Source: Terramyces sp. JEL0728
Taxonomy: Eukaryota > Chytridiomycota > Chytridiomycetes > Rhizophydiales > Terramycetaceae
Direction of reading: 5' to 3'
DNA: 64,000 nucleotides
Assembly: GCA_027603945.1 (NCBI GenBank)
Contig: JADIIU010000012.1
Coordinates: 1-64,000 of the forward strand
The position numbers and the translations under genes are program-made. Under the pieces are notes generated by a model. It did not search any database and was not told where the DNA came from. It worked only from the letters and a program-made list of their open reading frames with translations. This document shows positions 10,401 through 20,858 of the stretch, piece after piece; the first letter of the stretch is position 1; every line of letters begins with the position of its first letter.

Positions 10401-11731
10401 TTCAAAAAGAGGACGTTACGGATATGCCGCCAGCCAAATCTGCAATGGAGGTACAAGAGGTATTTGCAATGGAAATATCCCAAGATGTCACTGTGGAGGC
10501 ATGCACAGATATCATTCCAGAGAGTGAAACCCCCGTATCGCAAGGGGTAATTCCACTGGCAACTTCAACCGCCTCACCGGGTCTTAATTTAATAGATATA
10601 CCACTAAACAGTCTAGAACCGCAAAATAGCGTTCATTTGGACTCTCCAGTGCGGCCGGCTGAAGAAATGAGCACTCCATCAAAAAAGCCTTCAAATTCAA
10701 TACACAAGGTTACTTGCAATACACCGCCGCCGACATTAATCACAGATTCACTTAAAACTCAAACCAGCAAATGCGAGGGATTACAAGTGGCGAATCCAAT
10801 GTATACTCAAATTAGCCCAGCTACACCCAGAATGCAGTGTAAATTGAAAAATGGTAGTTTGGACTCAAACACTGAAGCTCAAATTACCGAGTCAGATGTT
10901 GACACTGACGGCATAGTTGAAAGAGTCGTTCAAGATTCTGACACCAGAACTTTTGAAATCACGGAAGAGGAGTTTGCCTTTGAGAACAAAGCTGCAGCAG
11001 AAGCTATGCAAAGCACAGTAACCGATGGTAAACTGCCCACGTCGCCCAAACATTTGACTACTGTACCAGAACTGTCGGGGGAGACTGCTCCAAATTCTAA
11101 AGCGGTCCAAGCCGTGCACATTCAAAACATTGTTGACCAGTCTGAAACAGATATGCAAACCCAATTGAATGATACCAACGCAAATCTCGAAAACACGAAT
11201 CAACAAACTGCAGGCGATTTATATTATGCGATTAAGACCAGTGATTCTGCAGATGATACCCCTGTGTATATAACTCCAATATCAGCTTATGAAGATGATC
11301 CTGAAGAAGTGTGTTCGATTGATCTATCGGTTTTAGATCCTGCTTGTAAAGATGGAGGAAAATTAATTTCGAGTTTAACTGCAGAGCACTCGGATGATGA
11401 TGACAGAATGTCAATTGACGCTCCTTCAGTTGACATGGACTTTGACCCAAACACAACAGCCAAAGCTAAACCACTAGTGAAATATGAAGGTTATCAAGCA
11501 AACAGTCTCGATTGCGAGATATTGAAAGTAATTACGAGAAAGAAAGCCCGTTTCAAAGAGCTTGATATAGTTGAAGCACTATTATTATCCAACAAACAAT
11601 CGACTTTTGAAATAACCTCAAGAATCGAGCGAATCAATGATACCTTGGATGAAGCGGCAGCCAACATTATTAGCCATATGAATACGAAATTCTGTGGAGC
11701 TTCTGTATGGAAAAGACGAAAAACAAAGTAA
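7447..11731 (+). CDS. Large modular zinc-finger protein, 3' part
   Basis: Three micro-introns, all phase 1 and all at the same place in the module: 7555-7573 (19 nt), 8621-8640 (20 nt) and 8866-8885 (20 nt). Spliced, the fingers read CKDCDLQY...HRRNMH, CPRCLAHF, CFECERVF, CQKCSKIF, CPRCCFNF, CLTCDLLV and CIRCKRLC, then a long disordered basic region, then CLDCDQEF, CVNCLNDI, CTQCYELF and CRCCSRGF. Residues coded near 8220-8490 contain a degenerate repeat [FIV]SGK[DE][LI]. The C-terminus (KKARFKELDIVEALLL) looks helical. If joined to the segment ending at 7139 the protein has about 2,140 residues. DNA or RNA binding is inferred from finger density only. Confidence 0.75.
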
Positions 11732-11836
11732 TTACTTTTAATAAACCACACTAGAATGCTGAAATAATATCCACAGCACAGGAATAGTGCGCTTTCGTTC
11801 CAATTCAAATAAAATAATTCCGGAAGATAAATACAT

Positions 11837-12316
11837 TTATTTTCCTTGCCTAATACACTCTTTCTGCAATCTATAAAACTCTAGATCCTTTAAACAATCC
11901 TGGATATCATCCAAATCATTCTTGTCTTTATCCACCTTCTGTTTCAAAAAATCCAGCCTCTGTGTGCTCTTTTCAATCTCAATATTTAGTATTTTTAGTC
12001 TATCCAAATCATCCATTTCAATTTTAATTTTCTTTTGAATTGGTTTAGGTTGAATTACCCGTTTTTGCGGGGATATCAGTATCGGATATTTTGGTAGCAG
12101 CGGTCTTTTTTCTGTATCGTATTTCTTTAATGCTTCGATTCGCAGTTGTTTTGACTTGTTTTGTGCAAGCTTGATTCCCCGGTTCAGGCTTTCCCTGCGT
12201 AGCTGATCGAGAGTCCAGTTGTTGTAGTCTTCGTCTGTGGGGTATCCAACCAGTGGTAACGTCCATTTAGACGAAGCTTTCTCCATTATTTGTAAACTTT
12301 TTTTGGTTTCCTCCAA
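11837..12316 (-). CDS. Hypothetical coiled-coil protein with SAP-like N-terminal helix pair
   Basis: Open frame of 159 residues, possibly starting at the second Met (MEKASSKW). The segment WTLDQLRRESLNRGIKLAQN followed by KSKQLRIEALKKYD resembles a SAP-type helix-extended-helix motif, which in known proteins binds AT-rich DNA. A Lys/Pro-rich linker follows, then a heptad-like coiled coil (DRLKILNIEIEKSTQRLDFL). It converges with the zinc-finger gene at its 3' end, about 105 bases away. I do not recognise an orthologue; a chromatin role is only a suggestion. Confidence 0.65.
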   Translation of the reverse strand: MEETKKSLQIMEKASSKWTLPLVGYPTDEDYNNWTLDQLRRESLNRGIKLAQNKSKQLRIEALKKYDTEKRPLLPKYPILISPQKRVIQPKPIQKKIKIEMDDLDRLKILNIEIEKSTQRLDFLKQKVDKDKNDLDDIQDCLKDLEFYRLQKECIRQGK

Positions 12317-12756
12317 TCAGCTTTGTTTTATTAATTTTTGCACCAATCAGAATTTGACCAACACAATTTGATTTACTTTTCAGAGGAATGGATCCATAGT
12401 TTACAATTTCTTGAACGATTCTGGATACTGCTAAACTACGCGTGTTCTCGATGTATTGAACTTGACCGAGCCGGAATGAAACCTCCACATGGGACTGGCG
12501 GGTGGAAATGGACAGATGCTTTTTCTTTGATATTTGTTTCGACAACGCACTTTACTGACGTTGAACAGTCCAGAATGAATCAGTTCCTACTTTGATAATT
12601 CAAGCCTAAATAAAGTACTAAATTCAAGCCTAAATAAAGTACTAATTATTGAAATCAATCTCCAATAACTTGCCAAAATACATTCGGCGTTTATGTTTTT
12701 TCGGGACTTTGCTCTTTTGTTGAGCCCGAGTTTTTATAAAAAGTTTCGATTTCTGC
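12317..12756. other. Intergenic stretch with promoter potential for two divergent genes
   Basis: 440 bases between the divergent genes at 11837-12316 and 12757-14267. Apart from a perfect 24-base tandem duplication at 12597-12644, I see no gene or RNA structure. An open stretch at 12338-12595 has no protein-like features. Confidence 0.5.
12597..12644. repeat. Two perfect 24-bp tandem copies
   Basis: The unit AATTCAAGCCTAAATAAAGT followed by ACTA occurs twice in direct succession (12597-12620 and 12621-12644) about 110 bases upstream of the start codon at 12757. It is probably a recent slippage or unequal-exchange duplication; it could duplicate a regulatory site. Confidence 0.9.
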
Positions 12757-14267
12757 TTGCCTCCCATGAATCCACAAAAGCTAACTTTTGATCAAATAGA
12801 TTTACAGCAGTTTCTTGATAAATCAGCAGTCAATACCGGTAAACTTTACTCTGCAAAAATACAAGCAATTATGGGTGTAACTAAGCTGATTTCGCTGGTC
12901 AACTTGGCTGTTACAATTTACTTTTCCTCTACTGATTCCCGTGTGTCTTATGTTATTGCAGCAGTCGTAGTAGTGATAGTAGACTGGTTCGTACGAGTAA
13001 TGCAAGCGTCGCAGCTCCTAAAACGTAACTTTGTCGCTGATATTTTCTTGAACAAAATCGCTTATGATTACTATACAATGACTAGTTTTCTTCATTTCTG
13101 TTTCTACCAAAAAGTAAACGCGCAACTGCCTTCGAAATGCCAAGGACGAATTTCAGTGCACCGCTCATTAAATACCAGTGTTTCAGTTCTTGCTTCACTA
13201 GTGATTACGGTATACTCTACACTATTGGTATTTAATTTCAGTACCACTTACTCGCTATTCTCACTCATTCTATCTTGGACATTGGCTATACTCGATGCAG
13301 GATCTGCAGTCCACGCAATCTTGTACTATGTTTCAAACAAGAGCGACTTTAATGGGTCATTGGAAAACTGGTGCTTGGATAATATCAACAAGAGTCTTTT
13401 TGTTTTGAATTTGTTGGATGCTAGCCAGCAGGAAGAAGCAACCACGATAGTGCTGTACAATAACGACCATGTAAAAACTTATGCTACAAAATCGCTCATG
13501 CTTGTACTATATTCTGGTCAGTTTACTTGAAGCAAGTTGGCTCCTTGGTCCACTCTTATTGGTTGTTTTATCGATTCCGTTTGGCTTGCTCTGGAAAACA
13601 ATATACAAAAACCAGGATACGATGACCAAGATGGCACACTAAACTCTCAAATACTGATTTGTTGTCTGTACGCTGCACTAGTAATTGGAAAATTCTGTTT
13701 CAATTTGTACCAAACAAAACAAATAGCCCATAACCGCGATTTGACCTCACTTTTAGTTAACGGATTCGCATTGCATTTGTTTGAATTATCTTTATTCAGC
13801 CGGTACTGTTTCATTCAAGATGTCAAACAGCGATTAGGATCAAACATTACGAAAAAGTTGTTTATTTACCACTTCAACTACGAAATACTTGTTCAGTATT
13901 TTATCCTCAGTGTATCCTTCGAGTACATTTATATGGCGTATCAGTTTATTGATATTGGGGTTTCTGTGCCGTTGATTAGTTATTACGTGCAGTTTACTAT
14001 TAATCAGGGCTTGGAGGAAGTACAAGGGATCCTGGAATAAATGGTGATGGGAGGTACATTATCCCTGGTGCACAGCTAAACTCATTTGGATTTTATTTGG
14101 CAGTGTTTATTTGCTACTTGTCGTTAATTCATCTGGTTTGCTCGATTGTGGTTTGCTTGGGATGGGTGATTATGCGCAGTGGTATGACTGGTCCGAGTGA
14201 GAAATGGTTGAAAGAGCAGATCAGGACGATCCTTGCTCCTCAAAGTTCTAAATTTAGACAGTTCTGA
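12757..14267 (+). CDS. Multi-pass membrane protein with unresolved splicing or frame breaks
   Basis: Three hydrophobic open segments follow each other: 12757-13530 (at least four membrane spans, for example VSYVIAAVVVVIVDWFVRVM), about 13531-14040 (three spans, for example ILICCLYAALVIGKFCFNLY) and a segment ending at TGA 14265-14267 (YLAVFICYLSLIHLVCSIVV). The first stop, TGA at 13528, could be removed by a 33-nt intron 13504-13536. The second frame change could use 13992-14020 (29 nt) or 14020-14075 (56 nt). None matches the clean 19-23 nt pattern of other genes here, so a recent pseudogene is possible. Around 13520-13640 two frames look membrane-like. Seven or more spans would fit a receptor or transporter; no family is recognised. 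Confidence 0.5.
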
Positions 14268-14315
14268 ATATATTCTTTATATTAATTGCAAGTATTCAAA
14301 GATCCAGTCTCGTAT

Positions 14316-16012
14316 TCAAAGATCCAAAAGGTAATCCTGTGCATCTTGCTTTCCTTTATCCACGTCAACCGTAATAAACACTCCTAAAGCACACAAAAAG
14401 CACACAAACAAATACACAAAAGTAAACCGCTTGTTGGCATTATTGGCTATGTACCCGGCAACTAAAGGTCCAATCCATGCAGACCCTTTATCAGTCAGTT
14501 CTACATAAACATTAGCTTACCGTATAATCCAAAGAATTCAGATTCGTGGCCTTGGGGTATCAGCTCACTGTACATTACTCTGCACGATGACTGGCTGGCA
14601 CCAAATACAAATCCAAAGTAGAGTGATAGAGGGTATATTTCCCATTGCGCTTGCAGCCCAAATGTGTTTTTCGGTGTAAAGAATCCAATTAAACCCCAGA
14701 TAGGCAAAATACCAATCATGATTAGCTGGATGATCAGTATACTTCTTGTACTTTTCCTTGTTTTCTGTTTAAATTGGTTGAAAAAGTAATTGCCTAGTAT
14801 CGCTGCGATTGGCGATATTATTGCTACAATAACTAGTCCAATTTGTGATATTCCCAATTCAGTTTGGAAAAATAAGATTGCTACGGTTGATATTGTTGAT
14901 GCGCCATCAGAAGCCATGAACCATACAATCAAGAATTTAAACAGCTCTTTTAATTTCTGTGCTTTTTGCAGAGTTGATTTGAGCAACAGTAGTGAATTTA
15001 GCAATGGGTTTGAAGGTAAATCCGGCCCCTTTCGATCTTTTAGTAAGTGGGATGTAGAGTACATGATTACCAATTGCCAAATACAACTGAATGCGATACA
15101 TATTTGCATTGGATACACTCCTTCAAAACCATAGTGGTAGCAAATCAGAATCACAATAATTGAAATCAGCAAAACGATGACTCCACCAACGTATCCGTAC
15201 AAGAACCCAAATGTAGATAAATTATCCATAAATTCTTCTCTTTTTTCCGGTTGCTTGATAGTTGATGGATGGTACCTCGTCAAGATGGGTATAAAAGAGT
15301 AGTAAAAGACAAATGAACCACCGAATGAAACATTACCAAGGATAAACAAAACAGTGGCGTAAATATAGTACTTGCTGTCTACTATCGTCAACATTAGTAT
15401 CCCGAAAATACAATTCAGCGTGCCAAACAGATACAATAATTTCTTTCTATAAAAAGAGTAATCGCCTATCGGGCCTAATAAAATATACACTACTAGCATC
15501 AGCAACACGCTGGTAGTTGTTGCGTAGTAAACCAGTGTGGTTGTATCCATCCATCCGAAAAGGTAAACATCACAGGAGTTGCCTGTGGTGCAGGGCAAAT
15601 CATGGTTACTGTGGTCTCTGCCTTGGTCAAAGTAAAGCTGCTGCAAGACTATAGGGTAGAAAGTGGACAAGAGTGTAGAGTACCCTTCGGAAGCAAAGGC
15701 ATAAGAGTACCAGCCTTTGATTTCTGCATCTTGAACCAGCGTAATTGATTCGTTTGTTAGTGTCTCTGACGTTGTTTTTATGCTGTCTGAACTTGGATGG
15801 TTTGCTGTTGCTTTTGAGCTTGATTGATATTCTGCTTCTGGACTTGTGCTTGATTGATATTCTGCTTCTGGACTTGTGCTTGATTGATATACAGCTTCTG
15901 GACGAGCTATGGTTGCACTGTTTGCTGTATCTCTAGGCACAGTCTCGGGCGATATTTCTCCAGACACGGTGTCTGTAGCATTGTGCGGCATGTCTCCTGG
16001 TAAAGCGTCCAT
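14316..16012 (-). CDS. ATG22: ATG22-like vacuolar efflux transporter (MFS fold)
   Basis: Two exons joined by a 20-nt intron (14501-14520, GTAAGC...CTAAT...GTAG); the spliced protein has 558 residues. After a disordered Ser/Thr/Glu-rich N-terminus (about 1-90) comes EIKGWYSYAFASEGYSTL, the typical start of Atg22-family transporters, and then about twelve membrane spans. The splice restores SEFFGLYG-ELTDKGSAWIGPLVA, a conserved stretch near spans 11-12. In yeast Atg22 exports leucine and other amino acids from the vacuole after autophagic breakdown. A second autophagy gene (ATG18) lies 13 kb away; this is probably coincidence. Confidence 0.85.
15818..15903 (-). repeat. 30-bp coding tandem repeat in the ATG22-like N-terminus
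   Basis: Two exact units and a third diverged, partial unit at 15818-15847, 15848-15877 and 15878-15903 encode the decapeptide SPEAEYQSST in tandem. It lies in the disordered cytosolic N-terminus before the first membrane span, so copy number may vary between strains. Confidence 0.85.
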
Positions 16013-16161
16013 ATAGCTAGTTATATATTTTCAATGTCAACAATATTCATGAAAATTGGGCTTTTGTGCAGTGTGGCTTGCTTGAAAGCAAAAAAGCGTG
16101 ATTCAAGAAGCAATAATTAACTTTTTAATATTAACTTGTACAGGTTTTTATGTGTTACCTT

Positions 16162-16713
16162 TTAAAAAGAAACAATAATTTGAACCAAAAAGAACACAGA
16201 CTCCATATTAACTTCCACCTTCTCGCTCTTTAAAATATTCTCCAGCAGCAAGTACGCCATCTGCGACTGTTTTGTCTCTATAAACTCATTAGAAGAAACA
16301 ATATTTCTGAACATTTTCTTTTTTGTTTCTAATTTAATGTAATCCAGCATTAGCTGTGCCTGGTGGTATAAATTGTGTTCAATCATAAATGTGAATGATT
16401 CTTTGTTGTAATATTCTTTTAGCAGTTTTAATATTTTAAACTTGTCATTTGTTTCCAAAGTATTAACTTGTATTGTAGTAACTGTTTTGTTCTTGTTAGG
16501 CATAGTAGCCAAGCTATTAAAGGTATTACTATTATCGTCCGTATTATCGTCCGTATTTAAACTTTCCAAATAAAGTACTGATTGTCTGAAAGCAGGAAAA
16601 GTCTGTTCAAATGTGGCAAGATCTACTACTAGGGATAATTCGTAGTAATCCCTTATATACAAATTACTGGCTATTTTCAACTGTATTTCTACTGGTAGTT
16701 GAAGCATTTGCAA
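16162..16713 (-). CDS. F-box-like protein
   Basis: 183 residues, intronless as read. The N-terminus MLQLPVEIQLKIASNLYIRD fits an F-box helix pair (LP-x-E-I-x-x-KI-x-x-x-L). The centre is Asn/Thr/Asp-rich low complexity and the C-terminal half is helical (KFKILKLLKEYYNKESFTFM), without recognisable repeats. The last residues (FFLVQIIVSF) are hydrophobic and might be read-through into an intron, so the 3' end is uncertain. The inferred role is a ubiquitin-ligase adaptor; the alternative is a fast-evolving orphan. Confidence 0.55.
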   Translation of the reverse strand: MQMLQLPVEIQLKIASNLYIRDYYELSLVVDLATFEQTFPAFRQSVLYLESLNTDDNTDDNSNTFNSLATMPNKNKTVTTIQVNTLETNDKFKILKLLKEYYNKESFTFMIEHNLYHQAQLMLDYIKLETKKKMFRNIVSSNEFIETKQSQMAYLLLENILKSEKVEVNMESVFFLVQIIVSF

Positions 16714-17005
16714 AAAATCAAATGGCCAGGGGCATTGAGATTAAATTCACCAGAGATTAAAAGACTCGAGATACAATACTTGGGGAAAACTCGCCCTAAT
16801 ACTATTGGCTACGTCCAAGAAATACATGCAACAATATAAAAGAGTTCCGTTTGCATGAATACTGCAAAATATTCCTACGTCTGTTTCTACGGATAAGTAG
16901 TTTAGTATCTGGGCTTGACCATGCGAATGGGATAGACGCTAGAGTATCGACTGAAAATCAACTGCTATATAGACTGAAATCAAAAAAAAGTTTTTCCAAA
17001 ATCAA

Positions 17006-18493
17006 ATGACAGAGATCTTGCCATTGGAGATATCTGAGCAAGATAAACTAAAGGCGGAACAGCTTAAAAAAACTGCTAATGACTACTTTAAAGATGGTGA
17101 TTACGAAAAAGCCACTGATTTCTACACTCAAGCAATCTCTTTCAATCCCCAAGTTTGTCAATACTTTTCAAACAGATCACTAGCGTACTATAGACTCGAA
17201 TTATACGGCCAGGCTATTCAAGACGCTTCGGATGCAATTAAAGTAAATCCTGATTTCGATAAAGCATATTGTAATTTTCACTAATATAGACCGAAGAGCT
17301 ACTGCATTGGTAGCATTAGGAAGGTTAAAAGAAGCAACCAAAGATTTAACCAAAGTCATTCAGTTGAATCCAAATGATCGCTTAGTAAGACAAAAACTAA
17401 AAGATTGTCAACAAGAATACAAAAGAATTGAATTTGAAAAGGCCATTCAAAGCGATGATCAGAAATCAGCCGTTGACCAATTAGGCGATATCGATTCTAT
17501 TGTAGTTGAAGATTCTTATGATGGTCCGCATTTGAACGAATTGAATTTGGAATTTGTAACGGAATTGCTAGACTATATGAAGCAGCAAAAGAAGTTGCAC
17601 AAGAAATATCTGTGGCAAATGATGATCCAAATCAAGAAATATTTTGAAAGCAGACCCTCTATTGAAGATGTTGTCATCCCTGAAGGTGCAAAGATTACTG
17701 TGTGCGGTGATATCCATGGACAGTACTATGACTTGCTCAATCTGTTTGAATTGAATGGGTTGCCGAGTGAAACCAACATGTACTTGTGGAATGGTGATTT
17801 TGTAGATCGCGGCTCATTCTCTGTTGAATGCGTAATCACACTGTTTGCTTTTAAACTCTTGTATCCAAACTCTGTCTATTTATCACGGGGTAACCACGAG
17901 GCCAATGATATGAACAAAGCATATGGATTTGAAGGAGAAGTAAAACACAAGTATACCGAAAATACATTCAAGCTATATTCGGAAATATTCAACGCTATTC
18001 CATTAGGAAACTTGATTATGAACAGAATACTTGTCATCCATGGAGGATTGTTCTCTAAAAAGGGAGTTACTATTGATGATTTAAGAAAAATCAATAGATT
18101 CCAGCAACCTGGGCAATCCGGATTAATGTGCGAATTATTGTGGTCAGGTAAATCTATTTAATATCAGATCCTCAGTTCTTGCCTGGTATTGGCCAATCGA
18201 AACGCGGAGTAGGTATCCAATTCGGTCCAGACATTACCAAAGAATTCTGCGACACCAATAATTTAGACTGTATCATTAGATCACACGAAGTTAAACACGA
18301 CGGCTATGAAATTGCACACGAAGGTAAATGTATAACCATTTTCAGCGCACCAAACTACTGCGATTCTGCAAATAACAAGGGAGCTTATATACATATCAAC
18401 CCCGCTTGTGAATTAACGTACAAGCAATTTACAGCTGTTCCACACCCTCCTATTGGACCTATGAAGTATGCCGGTGTGTATGGAAACATGTAG
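17006..18493 (+). CDS. PPP5: Serine/threonine protein phosphatase 5 (TPR-PP2A-like)
   Basis: Three exons with introns 17271-17289 (19 nt) and 18148-18167 (20 nt) give 482 residues, the usual PP5 length. The N-terminal three TPR repeats (about 12-120) bind Hsp90 C-termini in known PP5. The splice at 17271 restores FDKAY-YRRATALVALGR. The phosphatase domain shows all PPP metal motifs: GDIHGQYYD, GDFVDRGS, RGNHE and HGG. The splice at 18148 restores CELLWS-DPQFLPG, a conserved PP5 stretch. PP5 dephosphorylates Hsp90 clients and is auto-inhibited by its TPRs. The stop lies only 24 bases from the next gene's start on the same strand. Confidence 0.95.
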
Positions 18494-18517
18494 TCGAATA
18501 AAATTACATATTGTTTC

Positions 18518-19641
18518 ATGAAATTGGTTGTTGGTGCGATTTGTTGTTCTTTAGTGATTATCAAAAGAAGACGGGTTTGTGGTACCGCTGCTTTATTCAG
18601 TCACCATTGCCCAGTCTACATCAACCGTAATATTCCGTATTTTTTCTTGGCACCAAACTTGAAAGCAACAGACGTCATGGGCAAACCTCTTAATCTCCGA
18701 ATGTCTGCTTCAGCATGCTACATGATAGCTACAATGATAGTCTGGCCACAATCACAAGTAACAAACTTTTCAATTGACCTGATGATTACGCTACTAATCT
18801 ACTCGCAAGTCAGACCAAACTTTTCAGTGAAATTACTGGCGATTTGCAGTTTCCTTCGTTGGTTCTTTATCGTCCCAGCTTTCCTCGTCTCTACTGGGTA
18901 CACACCGTCAACACCCGAAGGCGTATGCGACTGGATAGTTGGATTTGCTGATATAGGTACGATAAACTAATTAAGGGTGGTTTGTGAATGACCAGATTTC
19001 GCTGTTGTCCACGTTTCATAGAGCGCTATGTTTTACTACTGACACAGCCGAACAGCTGGGATTGAAAGGTGTCCATCTTTAATCCAGTTTTGACATCCAC
19101 ATCGCTAATTATCGGGGCTTTCTTGCGACTAGTTAGAAACCCGTGTCGATACGAATACGCAGATGGCGATTCTGCTTGCTGGTTTGGCATTGGAGACATC
19201 TGGGACGATTTAACAGTTGTAAATGTCATTTTTTTTGAAATGCTTATTCTTGCATTTATGATATACAAAATCCGTGGATTTGCTGTTAGCAGAGTTGATT
19301 CTTCTGGAGTGTTTAAAAAGTTTTACAAGGAAACTGTCATGCGTTTAGTGGTGCTGTTTCCATTGGGGATGTGCGAAGGAGCCGCGTATGTCGTCCAACA
19401 AACTCCGGGAGCACCAGTTTGGATAAACTGGGTCTTGACAATTGCCATTTACTGCCGTCAATTTAACCCTTTGATTATTAGCGTGTTGATTGTCTGTGCT
19501 AAATTCAATATTCCAAAAAGCAACCCGCCGTCAAAAGTGAAAACTACCCAAAGTCGCTCTCAAGGCTTAAAGTCTAAAAAAGATCTTGAAGAACCGCTGG
19601 CGGTGCCAAGAGAAAGTGTTCTTGAAGAAAAATTGCAATAA
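18518..19641 (+). CDS. Seven-transmembrane receptor-like protein, not part of the array family
   Basis: Three exons joined by two 19-nt introns (18957-18975 and 19069-19087) give 361 residues. Hydrophobic segments are compatible with seven spans, from KLVVGAICCSLVII at the N-terminus to ILISV-type segments near FNPLIISVLIVCAKF. It has a basic intracellular segment (KIRGFAVSRVDSSGVFKKF) before span 6 and a Lys/Ser-rich C-tail. It lacks the CD[FY]-x6-GC N-terminus and the loop signatures of the neighbouring 7TM array and, unlike them, has introns. A GPCR-like role is inferred from topology only. The start was chosen because the frame opens just after the PP5 stop; an upstream start inside PP5 is unlikely. 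Confidence 0.7.
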
Positions 19642-19690
19642 GAATATTATTTCCAACATTATTTATTATTATTTGCAGTAGCACTATGAA

Positions 19691-20680
19691 TTACGATATG
19701 TTGGTATGCAACTCTGTTTTTGATTTGTGATCCGACTGTGTTTTTGATTTGCTCAATGATTTTCTTTGAAACAACGCTGGAAAAGTTTTGTAAATGGGAT
19801 AGAAAGCCATAAACGTTGAGGCACCAAAACAGATTGTAAAACTGCATATCTGAAAGATTACTTGGATATCTGGGTGATTATGGTAGTAGCTATTTCCAAC
19901 CATCACAAGTATGAAGTGTGCTATCCACGGCACAGAGTAGCTGAATATGGTTGCATATTTGAGGAGCTTCAGGTAGAATAAACCTGCAGGCAATGGTTCC
20001 TTGCGTTTACGGTATCTTTCTGTCAATACTTTAACGATTTTAGAAATTAATATCCAATAGGCAGTTGGAGTGACTGTCAGCAAAAGAAAAGAAAGGTAGA
20101 AATATGTAACCTTTCGATAATACAAATAGTTTTCCAACGATTCTAATCCAGTCGTCGCCCATAATGAATAGATTGTGATGGAGCAGATTAGTATTGATAG
20201 CCGGATTGTTTTTAATATCGAGGATGGGTTGTATGGCTTGCCATTGAATTCATACAAATCATATAGACTGCTCCCAGTTACCGCTCCTACGATATGCCCA
20301 ATTTCATTGCTGAAAGCCAACCCACCGAGAGAAACAAATAGCATGTCCATAGATATAGCTACTTTAAGATGCTGATAGATCTGGTCAGGAGTAAAATCCG
20401 GTGATAGCCTCGCAACTGTAACATACTTGATTACCCACGCGCAATTTGACATAAATGACACCATGCAAGCAACGGACAATTTGTCCTGAAATAAAACCGT
20501 AAAACCGCTTTTAAACCGCAGCGAATTTATAATCAATTTGCCTGGGTAAACTAAATATGCAACGCATGGGAGTAAATGTATGAATGCGAATATAATGTTG
20601 ATTTTATGATATAGGTCCAGATCCAGACATCCTATTTGAGCCATATTAAAGTCACATAGATTGTAAGGATATGAAGTCAT
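19691..20680 (-). CDS. 7TM array protein 1 (subfamily I)
   Basis: 329 residues, intronless, starting MTSYPYNLCDFNMAQIGC with the two family cysteines at residues 9 and 18. Spans 1-7 are clear; the loop after span 3 reads GSSLYDLYEFNGKPYNPS and the loop after span 5 reads ERYRKRKEPLPAG, the basic segment that marks the cytosolic side. Span 7 ends FYPIYKTFP, a family hallmark. The C-tail is Lys/Ser rich. Positive-inside charge gives N-out and C-in topology, as in GPCRs. The upstream region holds a dense CATTGT/ACAATG cluster. It converges with the 7TM gene ending at 19641, only 49 bases away. Its function is unknown; a receptor is inferred. Confidence 0.85.
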   Translation of the reverse strand: MTSYPYNLCDFNMAQIGCLDLDLYHKINIIFAFIHLLPCVAYLVYPGKLIINSLRFKSGFTVLFQDKLSVACMVSFMSNCAWVIKYVTVARLSPDFTPDQIYQHLKVAISMDMLFVSLGGLAFSNEIGHIVGAVTGSSLYDLYEFNGKPYNPSSILKTIRLSILICSITIYSLWATTGLESLENYLYYRKVTYFYLSFLLLTVTPTAYWILISKIVKVLTERYRKRKEPLPAGLFYLKLLKYATIFSYSVPWIAHFILVMVGNSYYHNHPDIQVIFQICSFTICFGASTFMAFYPIYKTFPALFQRKSLSKSKTQSDHKSKTELHTNIS

Positions 20681-20702
20681 TAGAAATTAAAAGGGAACTT
20701 TG

Positions 20703-20746
20703 CCATTGTATATTGTCTAGCAGGCACAATGGACAAGACATTGTCC
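20703..20746 (-). promoter_or_regulatory. Cluster of CATTGT/ACAATG elements upstream of array gene 1
   Basis: Within 44 bases there are CCATTGT (20703-20709), ATTGTC (20712-20717), ACAATGG (20726-20732) and ACATTGTCC (20738-20746), 20-70 bases upstream of the start codon. ACAATGG/CCATTGT is the classic binding core of HMG-box (SOX/MAT-type) factors; binding here is inference. Confidence 0.55.
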
Positions 20747-20858
20747 TCTGCACAAGTACAATCAAAACTGCTCTGTAATTGAGAAATATGTCTGGCTGGC
20801 CGCAAATAACAAATTTTTATTACTGAATCAGACATAAGCTTGCGGACCACGTTGTAAT

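Noticed and set aside
13517..13536. 16- to 20-nt GT...AG candidates in the membrane-protein gene
   Set aside because: They either lead to frames that stop soon or cannot be connected to the following membrane-like frame, so no model was accepted.
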